A DNA stretch of 64,000 nt from Sciurus carolinensis (lineage: Eukaryota; Chordata; Mammalia; Rodentia; Sciuridae). Below the pieces are notes generated by a model, which saw only the letters and a program-made list of their open reading frames with translations, was not told the DNA's origin and did no database searches. Made by a program: the position numbers and the translations under genes. Below, one piece after another: positions 11,260 to 23,619 of the stretch. Position 1 is the stretch's first letter. Each line of letters opens with the position of its first letter. The DNA lies in contig NC_062225.1 of NCBI RefSeq assembly GCF_902686445.1, positions 89,392,581 through 89,456,580 of the forward strand. Direction: 5' to 3'.

Positions 11260-13185
11260 TACACACACAATTTCACATTGTGAAATAATCATTAAAATCT
11301 AGGTAATTTACAGATCCACGACCTCACGGAGGTACTTTCTTTTTGAAGTGAGAACATTTAAGATCTATGCCATCAGCAATTTACAGAATGCGCTGTTATT
11401 CACTGTGGTCATCATGCTACACATTAGGTTTCCAGAACTTGCTCATTTGATGACTGAGAGTTTGTACCTTGAGATCAACATCCCCGTTTTCCCCGGATAC
11501 TGTGCTTTCTGTTTCTATGAATTCAACTTGCACAGACTCCCCATAGAAGTGATATCTGCAATATTTTTCTTTCATGGAGGGCTTATTTCACCGGTTTCAC
11601 TCATGTTATTGCATGTGGCAGAATTTTCTTCTTTTTCAAGGCTGAATAATAGTCCTGTACAATTGTGATACATATGACTTCTTCACCCACTCAGCTGTCC
11701 GCAGGCACTTCTGTATCTTGGTTGTTATGGAAATGCTGTCTTGAAGGCGAGGGTGCAGACGGCTCCTCAGCAGCCGATCCCACTCCTCTGGTTAAGCACC
11801 CAAATGCATGGGTGAACCTCAGGATCGCAGGGTAGTTCAGATTTTAATCTTCTGAGGAAACTCCATAGTGTTTTCTGCTTGGTAGCCCCCACTGACATTT
11901 TCATGAACAATGTGTGAGGATTCCCTCTTCTCTTTAATCTCACCGGCACTTGGTAACAGCAATCCTCAGGGCTGTGAGGTGACATCTCACTGTTGTTTTG
12001 ATGAGCATTTCCCTGATGCCTGCGGATGCCCAGCTCCTTTGGCTGGATGACCATTTGCATGTCTTTTTAAATGTCTGTGCATGTCCTTTGCCTATTTTTT
12101 AATTAGGTTATGTATTCTTTTAGCTATTGAGTTCCTTATATATTTCGAGTATTGAGTATCAATACCCAAATTGGTTTTACAACATGGTTTGCAAATATTT
12201 TCTCTCACTCCACTGATTGCTTTTTATTTTGTTGGTTTTTTTTTTCCTCCTTTAGCTGTGCAAAATTGTTTTAATTTGCTGTGATTTGCTTATTTTTATT
12301 TTCCTTGCCTTTGCTTTGGGGTCCTCTTCAAAAAGTCAGTGCCAAGACCAGTGTCAAGGATCTTTCCCCCGTTTGCTTCTGAGAGTTCTATAATCTTAGG
12401 GTTCGTGTTTAAGTCTTTAATCCGTTTTGAGTTGACTTTTGTCTGTGATGTAAGATTAGGGTCCAATTTTATGCTTTTCACATGGATATCAGTTTCCCAA
12501 CAGGAGCTGAAGAGATTTTTCTTTCCATCATGTGTATCATCTGTGTCTTTGCTGCAGACAGGGGTGACCTTGTGTGTACAGGTTCTGTTGCTGGGCTTTC
12601 TACTCTGCTCTGTCTGTCTGTCTGTCTGTGTTGATGCCAGTGCCATATCCTGCTTTTCATGATAGATTTGTAACATAGTTTGGAATCAGGAAATGTGAGG
12701 CCTTCAATTTTCTTCTTTCTCAAGATTGTGTTAGCTCTTTGGGGTATTTTGTAGATGTATAGGAAATTGAGAATTTTTTTTTTATTTTTGTGAAAATTGC
12801 ATTGGAGTTTTGATAGGGATTGTGCTGAATCTTGTAGGTTGGTTTGGGTGGAATGGAAATTTTGGCATATTAATTCTTCTAATCAATAAACACAGAAAGC
12901 CTTTCCATTATTTGTGTTTTAATTTGTGTTGATATTTTTCTCATCGATGTTTTTGAGTTTTTGGGAATAGATCTTCATCTTCTTGGTCAAATTTATACTT
13001 AAGTATTTCATTTATTGTTTTTGATGCCATTGTGAATTGAATTTCTTAACTCCTTTTTCAGATAGTTTTTAATTTATAGAAACACAACTGATTTTTGAAC
13101 GCTGATTTTTGTATCTCTAAATTTTACTGAATTCATTTACCAGCAATAACAGACTTTTGGTGAATTCGTAAACGAACATGAGGTT
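11260..13185 (-). mobile_element. L1 LINE 3' end: ORF2 C-terminal remnant plus 3' UTR (antisense)
   Basis: Reading on the minus strand, this is the last part of an L1: the C-terminal third of ORF2, then a 3' UTR ending near 11260. On the plus strand the 3' UTR complement is clear ('gagaacatttaagatctatg', 'catgctacacattaggtttcc', 'gagtttgtaccttgagatcaaca'). So is the ORF2 complement ('gaggtgacatctcactg', 'ttaagtctttaatccgttttgag', 'gatagggattgtgctgaat'). Short minus-strand open pieces (12296-12676, 11767-12060) resemble the ORF2 C-terminus but are broken by stops and frameshifts. The element is 5'-truncated and inactive. Confidence 0.92.
12606..12629. repeat. (TCTG)n microsatellite
   Basis: About five to six tandem copies of the tetranucleotide TCTG lie inside the L1 ORF2 remnant, where the L1 consensus has a single 'tctgt' context. 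It is therefore a secondary expansion within the old element. Confidence 0.9.
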
Positions 13186-13229
13186 TTGAGGGAGAAATGT
13201 TTTTGTTTGACTTTTACCCCTTTATTGTG

Positions 13230-13385
13230 GTTATGATTTTGTACAAGTCACAAAATTTCTCTGAACCTCAGTTCCTACATCTGTACAATAGACATAATGG
13301 CATTAGAATTAAAAATGTTTAATTATAAATCATCTGGTGCCTGGCACAAAATGTGTCAGTCGATGCCTAATAAATAATAACTCGT
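13230..13385 (+). repeat. MIR SINE (sense)
   Basis: Sense MIR landmarks appear in order: 'tacaagtcacaaaatttctctgaacctcag', 'cctacatctgtacaatag', then 'ggtgcctggcacaaaatgtg' and 'gatgcctaataaataataa'. The 5' tRNA-like head is missing or unrecognisable. Confidence 0.72.
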
Positions 13386-14245
13386 GATCATTTTCCTAAA
13401 TCTTCAGATGCCAGCAGCACATCCAGCTGAGGACAGTGGCTCCCTGATGGCTCCTCTTCCCGGAAGCCTGTGGTATCCTCAAAGCAGACGAGCCGAGCGG
13501 AGTGCTTCCATAGGGTGGGAACTTCTTGAACTTCACTGGAGCCAAAAACATTGATTTATTTTGGAAAGTTTCTTTAAAAATTCATTAGGCTATTGTTTCT
13601 GGGGTTGGAGTGTGATTTGGTTTGAATTATGTCAGTACAAAATAAATACCGTAAATAAGTAACAGAGATGCCCTTTGATTTCAGAGCCGAGGAAGGAAAG
13701 TACGTGGAGTTTTTAACCCTGACCATTTCCAGATAGTGTCCTGGAGATCAGGCTGCTCCTAAGTGCCCTGGCGTGAAGACCAGACGCTGAGGGACGCTCC
13801 GTCAGCAACTCAGCCGCCCGGTGGTCAGAGAGAGTCCCCCGGGAGCCAGGTGAAGTCAGCCCCGCAGGCCTCCTAAGGGATTTTACCTCTCCACCCACGT
13901 GCACCAGGTCCGTCAGGGGCAGAACCTGACCAGGTGACCTTGGCGGTCATTAGACAGGAACCAGGCGCTGGTGCTGGAAGGTGTCATGGAGCAGAGCTGT
14001 AGGCGTCTTCTGTTCACACGCACTTTACAGTTGGCAAAGGGACCCCGCTGACGTGACCTCTCTTGAATTTCAGAGGTTGAGTACCTGCCCACAGGAAGTA
14101 GGTGCCCATCACACACCCAAATTCAGCTTGTAGTTTAGGAGCCCTTAACAAGCGTCCCGCACCGCATGTCCATCCTCGTTCACACGTCCGTGTGACCATT
14201 CCCGTCTCACAGACAAGAGCAGCAGAAGCAGCGAGGGTTGGCACC

Positions 14246-14264
14246 GCCTGCCTGCCTGCCTGCC
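14246..14264. repeat. (GCCT)n short tandem repeat
   Basis: Four to five tandem GCCT units lie in GC-rich unique sequence. Confidence 0.85.
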
Positions 14265-15581
14265 GCACACCCTGCCATGAAAACAGCACTTCTCCTCTGA
14301 GGGCAAGCCCGTCGTTGTCTTTCTGTAATATTATGAGAAATCGTAAATATAATAAGTGTTACCTACTTACCTTCCAGTTGATCTCACTGGACAAAGAGCC
14401 CAGGAGCAGGAGGATGAGGACAAAGGGCAGAGACCAGAGATGCGTTAGCTCCTTGAGGAGGTGGAAGCCTGTGACCAGAAAAGGGAGTCAAATCAAATGT
14501 CCTGTGGTGACCTCCCCTTTGGCATGTGGGAAACCATCTGTTTCAACTTACCAACCTCTTGGCAGACCCCAGAGTAGGAATTCCAGTGGGCGTCACCAGC
14601 AGGGCCTTGAGGACACACTGGCCGTTTTGGAAGTGGCTCTCGTCACAGGACAGGTGGCAGGGAGGGCCGGTCCTGGGTGAGGACCAGGGTGGGGTCTTCG
14701 GGCATCTCCTAGGAGCACACAGGTGGGGCAGTAGGGGGGGAGGCTGAGTGGTGGAGAGGTGGCTCCTGGCCTCCAGGGACTCCTGAGACCCCCTCCTTCA
14801 AGCAGCTGCTCCTGGGGTCCGCCTGGAATGAGCCTGAGGACAAACCCCTGGGGAGAGGCTGCGTCCTCCTCCCAAGACAGCCAGGAGCAGGACTGGGGCT
14901 GACCCACGGCCAGATGCAGCCCGGAGCTGGCTGGCAGCGCCCGGGCCCTGCCTCACAGAACCTCTGCAGCGCTGGTGTCCTTACAGTGGCGTTGAGTGTG
15001 GAGGCTGGTGAGCGGCAGTGGAAGCAGACATCTTGTTTACCAAGGCCAGGCGGCAATTAGCGTATTTTAGGGAGAGGAGCCGCACCGGCGGCTTGTGTTA
15101 GCTGAGACCCTCGGCACTTTCTTGTGGCCTGGCTTTCCGAGGCGGGGCCGACGAGGAGACTCTGACCCCAGTTCATAAATAGTTGATTTCATATTTGAAA
15201 ATCCCCACTGGAACTGTCACCCCCTCTCCGGGATCACAGATGGTGAAGAACTAATTTGTTACTGTTTGATAACCGCTTTTATGTATCAAAGCTCTTATTT
15301 ACTGCTCTGTGGGGGAAATGACAGACTAAGAGCCATTGTGTGTTTTCTTTCTGTTTTTCGGTAACAGTGAGGTTTCTTGCCCCCCTCACCCCCACCCCCA
15401 ACATGTTTCTTATTTAAAATTTAAAATCGCGAATCTTTTGCACATGCTGACTTGATTGAATCCGTTTTGGGGGATGGTCCAGTGCAGACCTGGGGACTCC
15501 TCTCTAGATCCTTTTTAATATCCTGGAGCTACATAATAACGTTTGGGCCAGTGTCGGCTCTCTGCAGTCACCAAATGTTTC

Positions 15582-15598
15582 TAATTAGCTATGCAAAT
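15582..15598. promoter_or_regulatory. Candidate homeodomain plus POU octamer site pair
   Basis: TAATTA at 15582-15587 is followed three bases later by an exact ATGCAAAT octamer at 15591-15598, in otherwise unique AT-rich sequence. TAATTA is the classic homeodomain core and ATGCAAAT the POU octamer. Both are common by chance, so a regulatory role is inference only. Confidence 0.22.
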
Positions 15599-16149
15599 CA
15601 GAGCTTTGCTTTTGAACACACATGGCGGTGCAGGAAGATTCCCAGGGAGGATGGGATCCTTCATTCCCAGAACCCAGGAAGGGCTTTTTCTCCAAAATGC
15701 TCCTTTGGTCACCAGTTCCCTCGTTCCTTCTTTGCACGTTGCTTCCTGTTCCCTCCGCGCTCTCCTCCGTGGTAGGACCTGGTGGCTGACATGGCGCTTG
15801 GACACAGCATCCTGGGAGCTGATGTTGAACATCCTAGCTCACCAGCACAGCCCCACCTGTGCCCAAGGGGTGCCTTGGGCATAATGAGAAATGACTGGAA
15901 GAAAATGCACCCCTCGGCTGACTCGGCTTGGCAAACAACAGCCTCTGACCAAAAATGGTTTTCATCTTCCCCGCGATCCAAAGGAGTCAGAAGAGTATGT
16001 CTCCACGCATGAAGAGGGTGGCATGCGAGTCGTACTGGAGAAACGCTGTGCTCACTGACTGACAATCACAGCGCTTACGGGCTACGTGGCAGAGCTGGGT
16101 AGGTTTCTAATTATTACCTCGACATTTCCAGTAAAGAAATATTGACCCC

Positions 16150-16715
16150 TGAGCTAACTCCTTTCCTGATTTTCTTGACATCATGGAAAGGAAACTGGAC
16201 CACATCCACACTTGCCGCTTCCCCTTCTCTCCTGGGCCAGCCATCCAGCTTATGGTTGCCTCCTGCCTCAGGGCCTTTGCTTATTCTATTCTGTTTGCAT
16301 AATCAGATATTTAGACTTTCTTTCTTCATATTAACTTTACCTTTGAATTCCTTTATTTGTTTGCTTTTTTAAGTGCCAGGGGTCAAACCCAGGCCCTTGC
16401 ACATGCTAGTCAAGTGTTCTACTGCTTGCTGGGCTATAGTATTTCAGATGTTAAATCAAATATGACTTTTCCCAAAGTTACATAACAACTCATCGGATGA
16501 AACTAGCTTTGATCCCTTTATTGACTTCTACTTTTTTGCTCTTTTCCTTGAGAAGAGCACTCTGAGAGTTTTCCACTCTATTTTTATTAGTGCTTTGATT
16601 AATGGGCATCTCCACACCTGTCTTTAAGACCCCCAAGAGCAAAAACACTGACTGAATTCATTTTGCCACTAGATCCCTGGTGCCCAGAGAGGGGCTGGTC
16701 CACAGGAGTAAGACT
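16150..16715 (+). mobile_element. L2 LINE 3' region, split by an ID SINE
   Basis: The left part carries 'cctgcctcagggcctttgctt', a strong L2 landmark, at about 16260. The right part (about 16555-16715) carries 'gagcactctgag', 'cactagatccctggtgcccagagagggg' and related L2 3' motifs. The antisense ID SINE at 16363-16438 lies between them. The L2 is older than the SINE. The ends are approximate. Confidence 0.55.
16363..16438 (-). mobile_element. ID SINE (antisense), tRNA-Ala-derived
   Basis: The plus strand reads T-run, then 'gtgccaggggtcaaacccagg', 'cccttgcacatgctagtcaag' and 'ctactgcttgctgggctata'. That is the complement of an ID element: poly(A) tail, B box region, then A box region. It is diverged relative to the copy at 45578 and interrupts an L2. 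Confidence 0.82.
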
Positions 16716-16719
16716 GACG

Positions 16720-19700
16720 TTTGAGAGGATGATCCCTGCAGATCTGTGAACCTTACTGTGAGATGGTGGGTGCTGCGGGCTTCACGGTGTGCCCCTCCCT
16801 AAGGCGTTACAGCTGACCCCAGTCACGGGAGACAGAGACAAGACCCTCAGTGGACACCCCAAACCTGGGGGAGTACTGAGGCCTGAATGTGCTGTTTTTC
16901 TACACACACGTACCTATGACGACGTTTATTTTGTAAATTAGGCACAGCAAGAGATGAACAGCCATAAGTAATAACAGAGTGATTACAATGACATGCCGTA
17001 ATAAGGCTATGTCCCTGTGGTCTCTGCTCTCAGGCTGCCTAATTCCTCATTGTTCTCCAGCAAGATTTCCAGCCTGAACCTGACTGCGGATAACTGAAGT
17101 CACCAAAACACTGGTGGGGACGACGGTAAGCCACCTTGCAGATGGAGACAATCTGTTGCCGCCCGGAACTTGGCAGAGTTCCGCCTGACTCCAAAGCTCT
17201 CGTTGTCATGGCTATTTTACAGACGAGGAAATGGTGGAGCGCACCGAGATCCAAGTCAGTTCCCCGGGACAGCAAATGCCACCGAAGATGTCTCACTCTA
17301 TACCCAGAAAGGTTTGCTGGCACATTCTATCAACACCATCTTCGCCAGCGTGTCGTCATTAGAAAAGGTAAGAAGAGCGCACAGTGGGGACCCTGCGAGG
17401 TGCTCAGGAAGTGGTGGCCGCGGAGTCATAAGGGCTCTGCTCTGATCTCCATGGCTATTTCTTCAAGAGCCCAAGATGCTGGAGTGCTGGAGAGAAGGAC
17501 AGAGGCTGGCTCGGCTTGTTCATCACCCCAGAGGCAGGCGAGAGGGACTGCTGGTCACAGCCGCAGCCGGCTTGGAGCCCGGGCCACATCCCGCCCTGCT
17601 GTGTCTGCTGCCTGGGGCCTTCTCTGCTCCCCGTGTAAGATGTAAAGGAAAGTCTCTGACGTTTTGCACGCCGGGGAGACACTGCCCACCTCCAGCCTCA
17701 CCACGTTGTTTGAAGGTTGAGGTTCTGGGTGTTGTTTGAGCCACGTCCCCCACTCGTCCTGCGCAGGGAAGCTGGTGCACGCTGAGCACGGGGACCCAGA
17801 GGTGGGTTCGCGCGTTTCATCTGGAAGACGTTGGTGCCTCGTGAATCCTGAACGTGGGCGGCGGCAGCCTCAAGCACCCTGCACTCCGGGGACTGCACCT
17901 CGCACTCTCCGGTCGCCTCTGTCCGCGTGCAGAGGGCTTCAGGTTCCCGTGTTAGTACCAGGTGCCACAGGGAGAGTGTGGGCAGCCCTCGGTGACTGAG
18001 CAGGCTGCCTCAGAGCCGCCCCTCCGGGTCCCTGGGGCAGGGGTGGTGGTGACACAGACCGTCATGACTGGTCAAGCAGCGGGGCTGAGGAGCCACTGAC
18101 CTTGGCGAGGCTGCCTTTGACGAGTTCCCGAGCCATGTCCACATCTCCTTTGTCAGTACCACTTAGCATCAGCCCTGCCTCATGCAGATGAGGACACAGA
18201 GCTGCAGAGTCCACGGGCGTTTCCACGACTCACGTCGTACACAGGCAACGGAGCCGGAAGCTGTTCTGCCCCCTCTGAGGAGGCGAGGATGCTTCTCCGC
18301 CAGGACGGCACCTCGACATCTGCCACTTCCCAACACAGCAGTGCAATGTGAGCAAACGTCCTGGTGAGAGTGCAGATGGGCGTGAAAGCAGGTGGCCATG
18401 CCTGCCGGGAGCGGCCGGCTCACTCCTGGGGACGCCTGCTGTCCACGGCCCGGTGCAGTCGCTCAGTCCCCCGTGCCTCTGTCATCCCTGGCTCACCTCC
18501 TCCTTGAAGGCTTCTTCTGAAGTTGGGAGAGAACAGGACACATGCTGTGGTGGGCACCAGTGTCTCGGTGATGGACGTCTGGTGGTCGGGTTGGTGTGGC
18601 ATGTGAGTCCCATGGAGAGCCGCCCGCAGCCCCTGGGTGAGCGCCTTCTCACTTCCACGTCCTGCTGGCCCTTCTTCACGTCTCTGTCCACCTCCAGCCA
18701 CTATTAGATGTGCCCGCGTGGCAGGAGGAGACTGCACCATGCATTGTCCCTTCCCGTCCTCAGGATGCCCGCAGGCAGTCTCGCCACATCTTCTGACACC
18801 CTCGCTCAGCGTCGCTGGGATAGTCTATCTGAAGGGGCTTCTGTCCCTCGGCTCCCACAGGCAAGGCCACGCTCCTCGCCCACGCGGGAGGCTCCGAGTG
18901 GACCCCATGGACTCTCCGCATCCCTGCCCCCTCCTGCTCTCCTGCATCTCACCCCCTGGTCTTTCTCCAGGCTCTGCAGCCACCCTCACGACTTGGCACG
19001 TGCGGCTCACGGGGACGTGTGCTCAGAAGTGTGTGGTCCTGAGTGTGTGCCTCAGGTGTGGGAGACGGGAAAGGTCAGCCGAGGCCAGCCTCGAGCACCG
19101 TCTCCCGGCCTCTGGGTTTCTAGGCCATGCGAAGCCTGGTGAGCATGACTCTGAGCTGCGCATGGCAAGAGGAGGCTCACTTCCCCCTCCGCCCTCAAAC
19201 ATCCCCCCAGGAGGCCCGGCGTGGCTACCTCCACTGCAGCCAGTGGAGAGCTCGGTGCTGCCCGGAAGCAGTGGGTCTGTGAGCTGCGGCAAGCTCAGAC
19301 CTTCATGGAAGAGAGGTGGGCGTGTGCACGCTCCTTGAGAGTGTCTCCACTCTAACACGGAACCAGATGTGAGCCAGAAGGATGTGAGAAACGTTCACAT
19401 GGCCGCAGAGCTGCTCTTGCCTGCGCTCTTCTCCCGTGTCCTTCTGTATTTCCCCAGAGACTGCGGAGTCCGGGCTGCCCAAGGCTGTGTGCTCTGACCA
19501 AGGTACTGCATCTGGACAGACATCAGGGGGCTCCTGGGCTTGCTAATGTCGTTCTTCTCCCCTGGCAGGAGTTTTATGACCTTGAAGGTATCAGTTTCCA
19601 TCGAAGTGGAGGATTTAGAGATGCCAGGCCACCGCATTATTTGCCAGAATTTTAACATTACACACAAATAAGCTATGAATTTATGCTTGGAAACAGGAAA

Positions 19701-21130
19701 AGAGTCCTTTAAATGGTTTAAATAGTATTAACTTGCTCAGGAAAAGAAAGAAAAAGACCTGAAGCTATAATGGCATCTACAGCTGACTGGGTAGATTTAT
19801 TGAACTTTTTCTTCCATGTTAGAAATACATCTACAGATGCCCATGGTAAAATTAGGTAGCTTATGGCACTTCAAACTGAGATCCTCTGAGACACATGGAA
19901 TGAGTAAGATGATATTTCCAGCCATGGATGCATTCTGTAAAGCGACTGAAGGAAGCTTCCTCTACATAACAGTGTTGGACTTAAGGCTCCGATTCAGTGT
20001 TTTTTGCCCTAAATTATAGTAAAGGCTAAGTCTCATTACGACAAACTGTAATAGATCATCAGAATTCTTGAGTTAGACCTGGAAATCTGCTATGTTAATG
20101 AGCCTTGATCTAAATGCGACTGGGACTTGGAATCCCTTTGTGATACTGACATTTCTGGCTATAAAGCCATGTGGCTGACGTGTTCAGCTCTCCCACTCCT
20201 AGAGCAGGAACAACATGGAGTGTAAAAGTTTTGGATTGTTTGGTGAGCCTGGACAATCGCGGAGTGGGTCAGGGGTCCAGGCTGTGGTGACAGACCACTC
20301 ACTGAAAGCCGATTTCACAACGTGTACGGATCATCCAGCAAACCAGCGAAGATGCCGGGATCCTGGGAAGTCAGTGGGTGCATTGGGACTCTGAGGCTGC
20401 CTCAGTTCTCACTGAGGTGGGACTCAGGCCTGGAGGTCTCGACACACACGGAGTGGGACATCCGTTCCTCCAGGTCACTCAGTCTCTGACTGCATGCTTC
20501 TGGCAGACCCCCTGCATGCCAACCTCGGTAGGTCCACTCCTGTTGCCAGGGCTGGAGGAGGGTAGAGAATGTAGCTCTGTTAAAGTCGTCCTCTTAAACC
20601 AGCACCAGGACACTACCTGAATCTGAGGAAAGGCTTCTCTTCTGGAGGGTAAGGTAATAAAGAAACTTCAAAAAACAGAGGCCAGCATTTTAGAACGATA
20701 GATGACCCAATTCCTTTGGGCTATCTCAGGAAAAAAAATGCAATTTCCCTGAGCTGGGGAGTTCAGTGTACTCCCCTCGATGGCAAAAAGATCAGCTCAA
20801 CCCTTCATCAGCTACAGCACGAGCAAAACAGGCACCCCAGGGGTCTTTGTTTCCATCTGTCAAAAGGGGGAGAAATGCCTTCTCCCACCTGTGCTATGGA
20901 GCAGTATGAGTTTTTTTTTTAATCTTGGTCAAATGTTGTCTGGGCTCTTCCTGGAGTCTCCTTCACAGGGACGGTTATTTCCACAATTTCCCCTTATATC
21001 ATAATCTTTTGTGAAATTAATAGGCTATGTAAACTCTTGCAGTTCATAGAAATCTAATTCTGTCTTAGAATCCTAAGGGGGGATTTTTGAGACATTTCTA
21101 GTAGGAAAAGATGATCAAAAATTTAGAAAT
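16720..21130. other. Unique stretch with a GC-rich block at 17.4-19.4 kb
   Basis: No repeat element was confidently recognised, apart from weak MIR-like traces near 17210 ('attttacagacgaggaaat') and 18185 ('gcagatgaggacacagag'). Between 17.4 and 19.4 kb GC content is high and open frames of up to 233 codons occur in several frames at once, mostly without coding-like character. From 19.6 to 21.1 kb the sequence is AT-richer and unique. No CpG density typical of a promoter island was obvious. Confidence 0.5.
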
Positions 21131-21135
21131 ACATA

Positions 21136-21384
21136 GAAAGGATTACTAGGAAACTTCTCGGTGCAGTGCTGGGTTTGCAATCCTCGAGTGACTGTGCAGT
21201 TGGGACTATTCTATTTTACAACTCTGTTGGGACAGAGGTTAACTTGCAGATCTTCCTCTGGTCAGAATGCAAAAAAATTCCAACCTGCAGGAAAAAATTA
21301 ACACCAAAGATTACATTGTATGGCTTTATAGAATTGTAGCATTATGTAGATACATAATCTTAAAGATTTCCTAGTAATCTTTTC
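21136..21384. repeat. Inverted repeat pair, 18-bp arms
   Basis: The arm at 21136-21153 and the arm at 21367-21384 are reverse complements at 17 of 18 positions, with a perfect 13-bp core (gattactaggaaa / tttcctagtaatc). The intervening 213 bp are AT-rich. A related 10-mer, tactaggaaa, recurs at 21557-21566. This could be a decayed MITE or a chance inverted repeat; I recognise no family. Confidence 0.6.
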
Positions 21385-21389
21385 CTAGC

Positions 21390-23450
21390 ATCCTTTTATT
21401 AAATTGCCCATAAATATCCAGCTCATTGAAATCTCATTTACACCAGTGTTAACATCTTAGTGGTTTCCTCAGTAATTAATGAGTTCAATAAGGCTTTGGC
21501 ATATGTTTATATTTTATGAGAGTTATGTTTTTAACCTTTTAACAATTAGACAACAGTACTAGGAAATGAAATTGTCCAGGCCTGGAAATTTCCCTTAAAC
21601 TTTTTACACAATTCCCTGAACAGCATTCAGTTTATATCCCCATTCTCTACCCATGAAGCTTTCCTGAGAAGGATTCAGTGACTTTCTAGCTTCCCAAGAA
21701 AATTGTACAACTCTGTCTGCACAAGGCAGTACCATTTGGTTAGAGATGAAACTCCAAACTAAGGAGGATGAATTGAAAGGAAGTTCAGTGGATAGTCCCT
21801 GGTTTAGAAACCTTGACGGCAGGATACGGAGCACCCCAGAATTGGGTGCTGCTCAGGACCTTAGTAACAGCTGCCACTCAGAAGTCTTGCCACCTGACCC
21901 TGCGGTCCTTCCAGTACCCTCCAATCAGGCCCGTCTGCCTAGAAAACTTGGACTTGCCCCTTTCATTGAATGCGACTTTCTTTCTTCCCTTTTCTCCCTT
22001 TCCAGCTCAAAGTCTGCCCCACCGCCTGGGCCTTGTCTTTCTTCCCACCTGTGACTGTCTGCCTGAGGACTCTGCTCGTCTCAGAAGGAAAGGTCATCAC
22101 ACAACTTTCTCTGAAGATGTTTCTACACTCACCCGTCTGGTTTCACCTTTATCTATAAAGAGGTGCTCCATTCTCAGCTCATCTGTTTCCGCTCTTTTAG
22201 TTTTTCTTTCTAGGACTTTCTACTCTATCTTGGGCATCCAAACATATTGTATATCTTTTCATTTTGTGTTGTTGAGTGATTTTCCTCTTCTCTTTTAGAT
22301 CAAGTCTTGGCAGCTGGTGGGGGACAGCTTCCAAAATAGACCAGTTAAGGGGTTTTGCTAAGCTGAAGAATTATGGTATTCCAAAAAATAGGTGCGTTTG
22401 TTCTCTAGGGACTGGGCATGACCATTATCAGTATTTCCACCTGTCTGAATAGCAAAATTTTTAGTGGCTACCTGACACCATCAGAGATGACCAGTCACCA
22501 AGGAAGATCCCTGAAGAAGGTCTAGGTCTGGAGGGAAAGTAAGGAATTCAGTTTGGGAACAGTCCCAAGGGAAGTGGACATGAGACTTCTGGAGTATCAT
22601 GTGATGGCTTCCAAGACTTGGAGAAGTTTCTTCCGTGTTGAAACTTCCTGCCCTCTTCAGAGATAGAGAACCTTCTCTTTATTTTGGCTTCTACATATCG
22701 GAAGCCATTTGTCTCTTCCTCCTTGAACCCCTCTCACTGGACTTGGTCTTTCTGAATTATAAAGAGGTGACTCCTTTGGAGGCCGGGTCTTGAAAAATAA
22801 GTAGGAGAAACAACTTCTGCATGTGACCCCTGCCAGAACAGTGCCCACAACCACCCTCCCCACATTCTGTGCATACACTGTGGCCAGCTCTGTGCTCTGG
22901 TGGCTGTAGGGGTCAAACACCTAGCTTCAGCTGCTGGTACACAGCTGGGTCTCCAAGAAATCTCCAAGGAGAGATCTACAGTCCAACCTCTCATGCTACC
23001 TCCAGATGCAACACCCATCACTTACAGTCTTTGCTGAACATTCATGATTGGAAAACCTTGTAAAGATGCTTTTCATATCCCTTCCTCCACCAGAATGTAC
23101 CACTCAAACATACCAGGTTACCGAGTGACCAACCAGAGCGTGTGGATTTGTACTGTTGGCCTAAGCAAACCAGAATAGTTTAAGTTCCAAACCTGTGTGT
23201 AAGGAAAGTGAAATCAATCTCTTCTCTTGTAGAAAATGGAGCTTAGAAGAGTTTGGACATTTCCTGGGAAATGTTTAATTACATATTTTCAGTTCTGTTA
23301 GTTCAACATGGTTACTAGAGTAAGAATTGCTTGATATCATCTTGACCAGCTATGGGCCAACCTGCCTGGGAATACGTATTGTGCCAAGAATATTTCAGAG
23401 GTAATTTAGAGAGTATACTTTTCAGAAAACTAATTAGTACAAAGATAACT
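21390..23450. other. Unique non-coding stretch
   Basis: The sequence is mostly AT-rich. A pyrimidine-rich region at about 21.95-22.28 kb loosely resembles sense L2 but lacks decisive landmarks. There is no recognisable gene. Confidence 0.5.
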
Positions 23451-23454
23451 GAAA

Positions 23455-23615
23455 ATAGAGCTAGAGACTGAAGTTCTGATTTGGATGTGGCTCTTAATCA
23501 GCAGTGTGCCCTGCCTTGGGTGTGTCCCCAGCCTTCCAAGGTCCTGGTTTAATCTACAAGGAACGTGGTTGGATAAAATTCTTTCTAGGGTTCCTCCATA
23601 GAATTCCATGTGTAC
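23455..23615 (+). repeat. MIR/MIR3-like SINE (sense)
   Basis: Landmarks in MIR3-like order are 'gagctagagactgaagttctg', 'gtggctcttaatcagcagtgtg', 'cttgggtgtgtccccagcctt', 'ggttggataaaattctttctag' and 'ctccatagaattccatg'. The element is diverged. Its ending resembles the 'gactagatgatctctaaggtcc' tail seen in MIR3-like elements. Confidence 0.5.
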
Positions 23616-23619
23616 ATTT

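Larger units (their letters stand above)
13390..16145. other. Mostly unique sequence; no gene recognised
   Basis: 13.7-15.1 kb is GC-rich with overlapping open frames on both strands and no recognisable protein. 15.15-15.65 kb is AT-rich unique DNA holding homeodomain- and octamer-like motifs. A weak MIR-like 'cccgtctcacagacaagagcag' occurs near 14200 and was not called. Confidence 0.5.

Noticed and set aside
12296..12676. A 126-codon minus-strand open frame
   Set aside because: It is a piece of the L1 ORF2 C-terminus inside the L1 at 11260-13185, not an independent gene.
16363..16438. tRNA-like sequence suggesting a tRNA gene
   Set aside because: The tRNA similarity belongs to an ID SINE derived from tRNA-Ala. 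There is no cloverleaf with intact arms. The same applies at 45578-45720.
18637..19338. A 233-codon plus-strand open frame, the longest in the window
   Set aside because: It lies in a GC-rich block where several frames on both strands are open at once. The translation is rich in P, S, R, G and L with no domain, and the frame has no exon-like boundaries.
17400..19400. Possible CpG-island promoter in the GC-rich block
   Set aside because: GC is high, but CpG dinucleotides look depleted relative to a true island (abundant tg/ca), and no promoter elements stand out.
21960..22280. Pyrimidine-rich segment resembling sense L2
   Set aside because: It lacks the decisive L2 landmarks (gagggcaggg, tggcacatagtagg), so it was left uncalled.
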